DNA of 6,406 nt from Planctomycetota bacterium (GTDB lineage: Bacteria > Planctomycetota > UBA1135 > GCA-002686595), in assembly GCA_013140785.1 (NCBI GenBank), contig JABFRZ010000168.1:1-6406 (forward strand). The letters run 5' to 3'. This document shows positions 6,259 through 6,406 of this stretch, piece by piece. Position 1 is the first letter of the stretch. Each line of letters opens with the position of its first letter. Made by a program: the position numbers and the translations under genes. The notes under the pieces were generated by a model. It was not told where the DNA came from and made no database searches. It saw only the letters and a program-made list of their open reading frames with translations.

Positions 6259-6406
6259 GCGGCGACTGGCTCGGCCTCGCAGACAAGACCGTGCTCGTGT
6301 GCGGCGCCGCCAACAAGAAGAGCGTGGCCTGGCACGTCGGCCAGCGTCTGCAAGAGGCGGGTGCCGAGGTGGTCTGGACGGTGCACACCGAGGCGCGCCG
6401 CACACG
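6255..6406 (+). CDS. Enoyl-ACP reductase, FabI-like SDR (N-terminal part, 3' truncated by window edge)
   Basis: Only the first 50 residues are present. LADKTVLVCGAANKKSVAWH (8-27) followed by VGQRLQEAGAEVVWTVHTE matches the start of FabI-type short-chain dehydrogenases, where Gly-x5-Ser-x3-Gly replaces the classical TGxxxGxG and the Ser-Val/Ile-Ala-(Tyr/Trp) segment follows. FabI reduces trans-2-enoyl-ACP with NAD(P)H. The catalytic Tyr and Lys lie beyond the edge, so a ketoreductase or other divergent SDR is not fully excluded, although the 'AxxKSVAW' pattern favours enoyl reductase. The gene starts in a GTGA overlap with the dehydratase and has a strong ribosome-binding site, so it belongs to the same operon, which evidently continues past the window. 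Confidence 0.8.
   Translation, partial: MSGDWLGLADKTVLVCGAANKKSVAWHVGQRLQEAGAEVVWTVHTEARRT

Noticed and set aside
4265..6263. Identical GTGAGCGGC at the starts of the second flavoprotein and the enoyl reductase
   Set aside because: Nine bases of identity are explained by the GTGA overlap plus a common Ser-Gly start; there is no wider repeat.

Overview
The window is a strongly G+C-rich piece of bacterial chromosome in which every supported gene lies on the plus strand. Codons end mostly in G or C, coding density is high, and several genes overlap by 4 or 8 nt. No ribosomal or tRNA gene is present to fix the lineage. The gene set (FabF-like synthase, acyl carrier protein, two CrtI-type flavoproteins, FabZ-like dehydratase, FabI-like reductase) recalls lipid gene clusters of Planctomycetota, including proposed ladderane clusters of anammox bacteria. 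That is recollection plus inference, and other high-GC Gram-negative phyla remain possible.

Layout: 1-198 is the C-terminal end of an ATP-grasp ligase of the D-alanine--D-alanine ligase type, unrelated in role to the rest. A 172-bp gap (199-370) follows, with two DNA dyads: an imperfect 22-bp one at 261-282 and a perfect, locally AT-rich 20-bp palindrome at 313-332. The second is the best candidate for an operator or promoter. At 371-1156 lies a GbsR/MarR-type winged-helix regulator whose end overlaps the start of a beta-ketoacyl-ACP synthase (1149-2387). Next come an acyl carrier protein (2420-2695), a 160-bp inverted-repeat element filling the only other sizeable gap (2699-2858), two FAD-dependent CrtI/RetSat-like oxidoreductases (2865-4268 and 4265-5773), a FabZ-type 3-hydroxyacyl-ACP dehydratase (5770-6258), and the N-terminus of a FabI-type enoyl-ACP reductase (6255 to the window edge). 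From 2865 onward the genes are joined by 4-nt stop/start overlaps.

Taken together, 371-6406 looks like one operon for a dedicated type II fatty-acid or polyketide-like assembly line. The ACP carries the chain, the KS elongates it, the dehydratase and enoyl reductase process the beta position, and the two flavoproteins probably desaturate, saturate or isomerise double bonds in the chain. A ketoreductase, an acyltransferase and any release enzyme are not in the window. They could lie downstream or be borrowed from primary metabolism. The product cannot be read from the sequence. The pairing of dedicated FAS-II enzymes with two desaturase-like flavoproteins, and the altered gating loop of the KS, make an unusual lipid or polyene the most interesting hypothesis.
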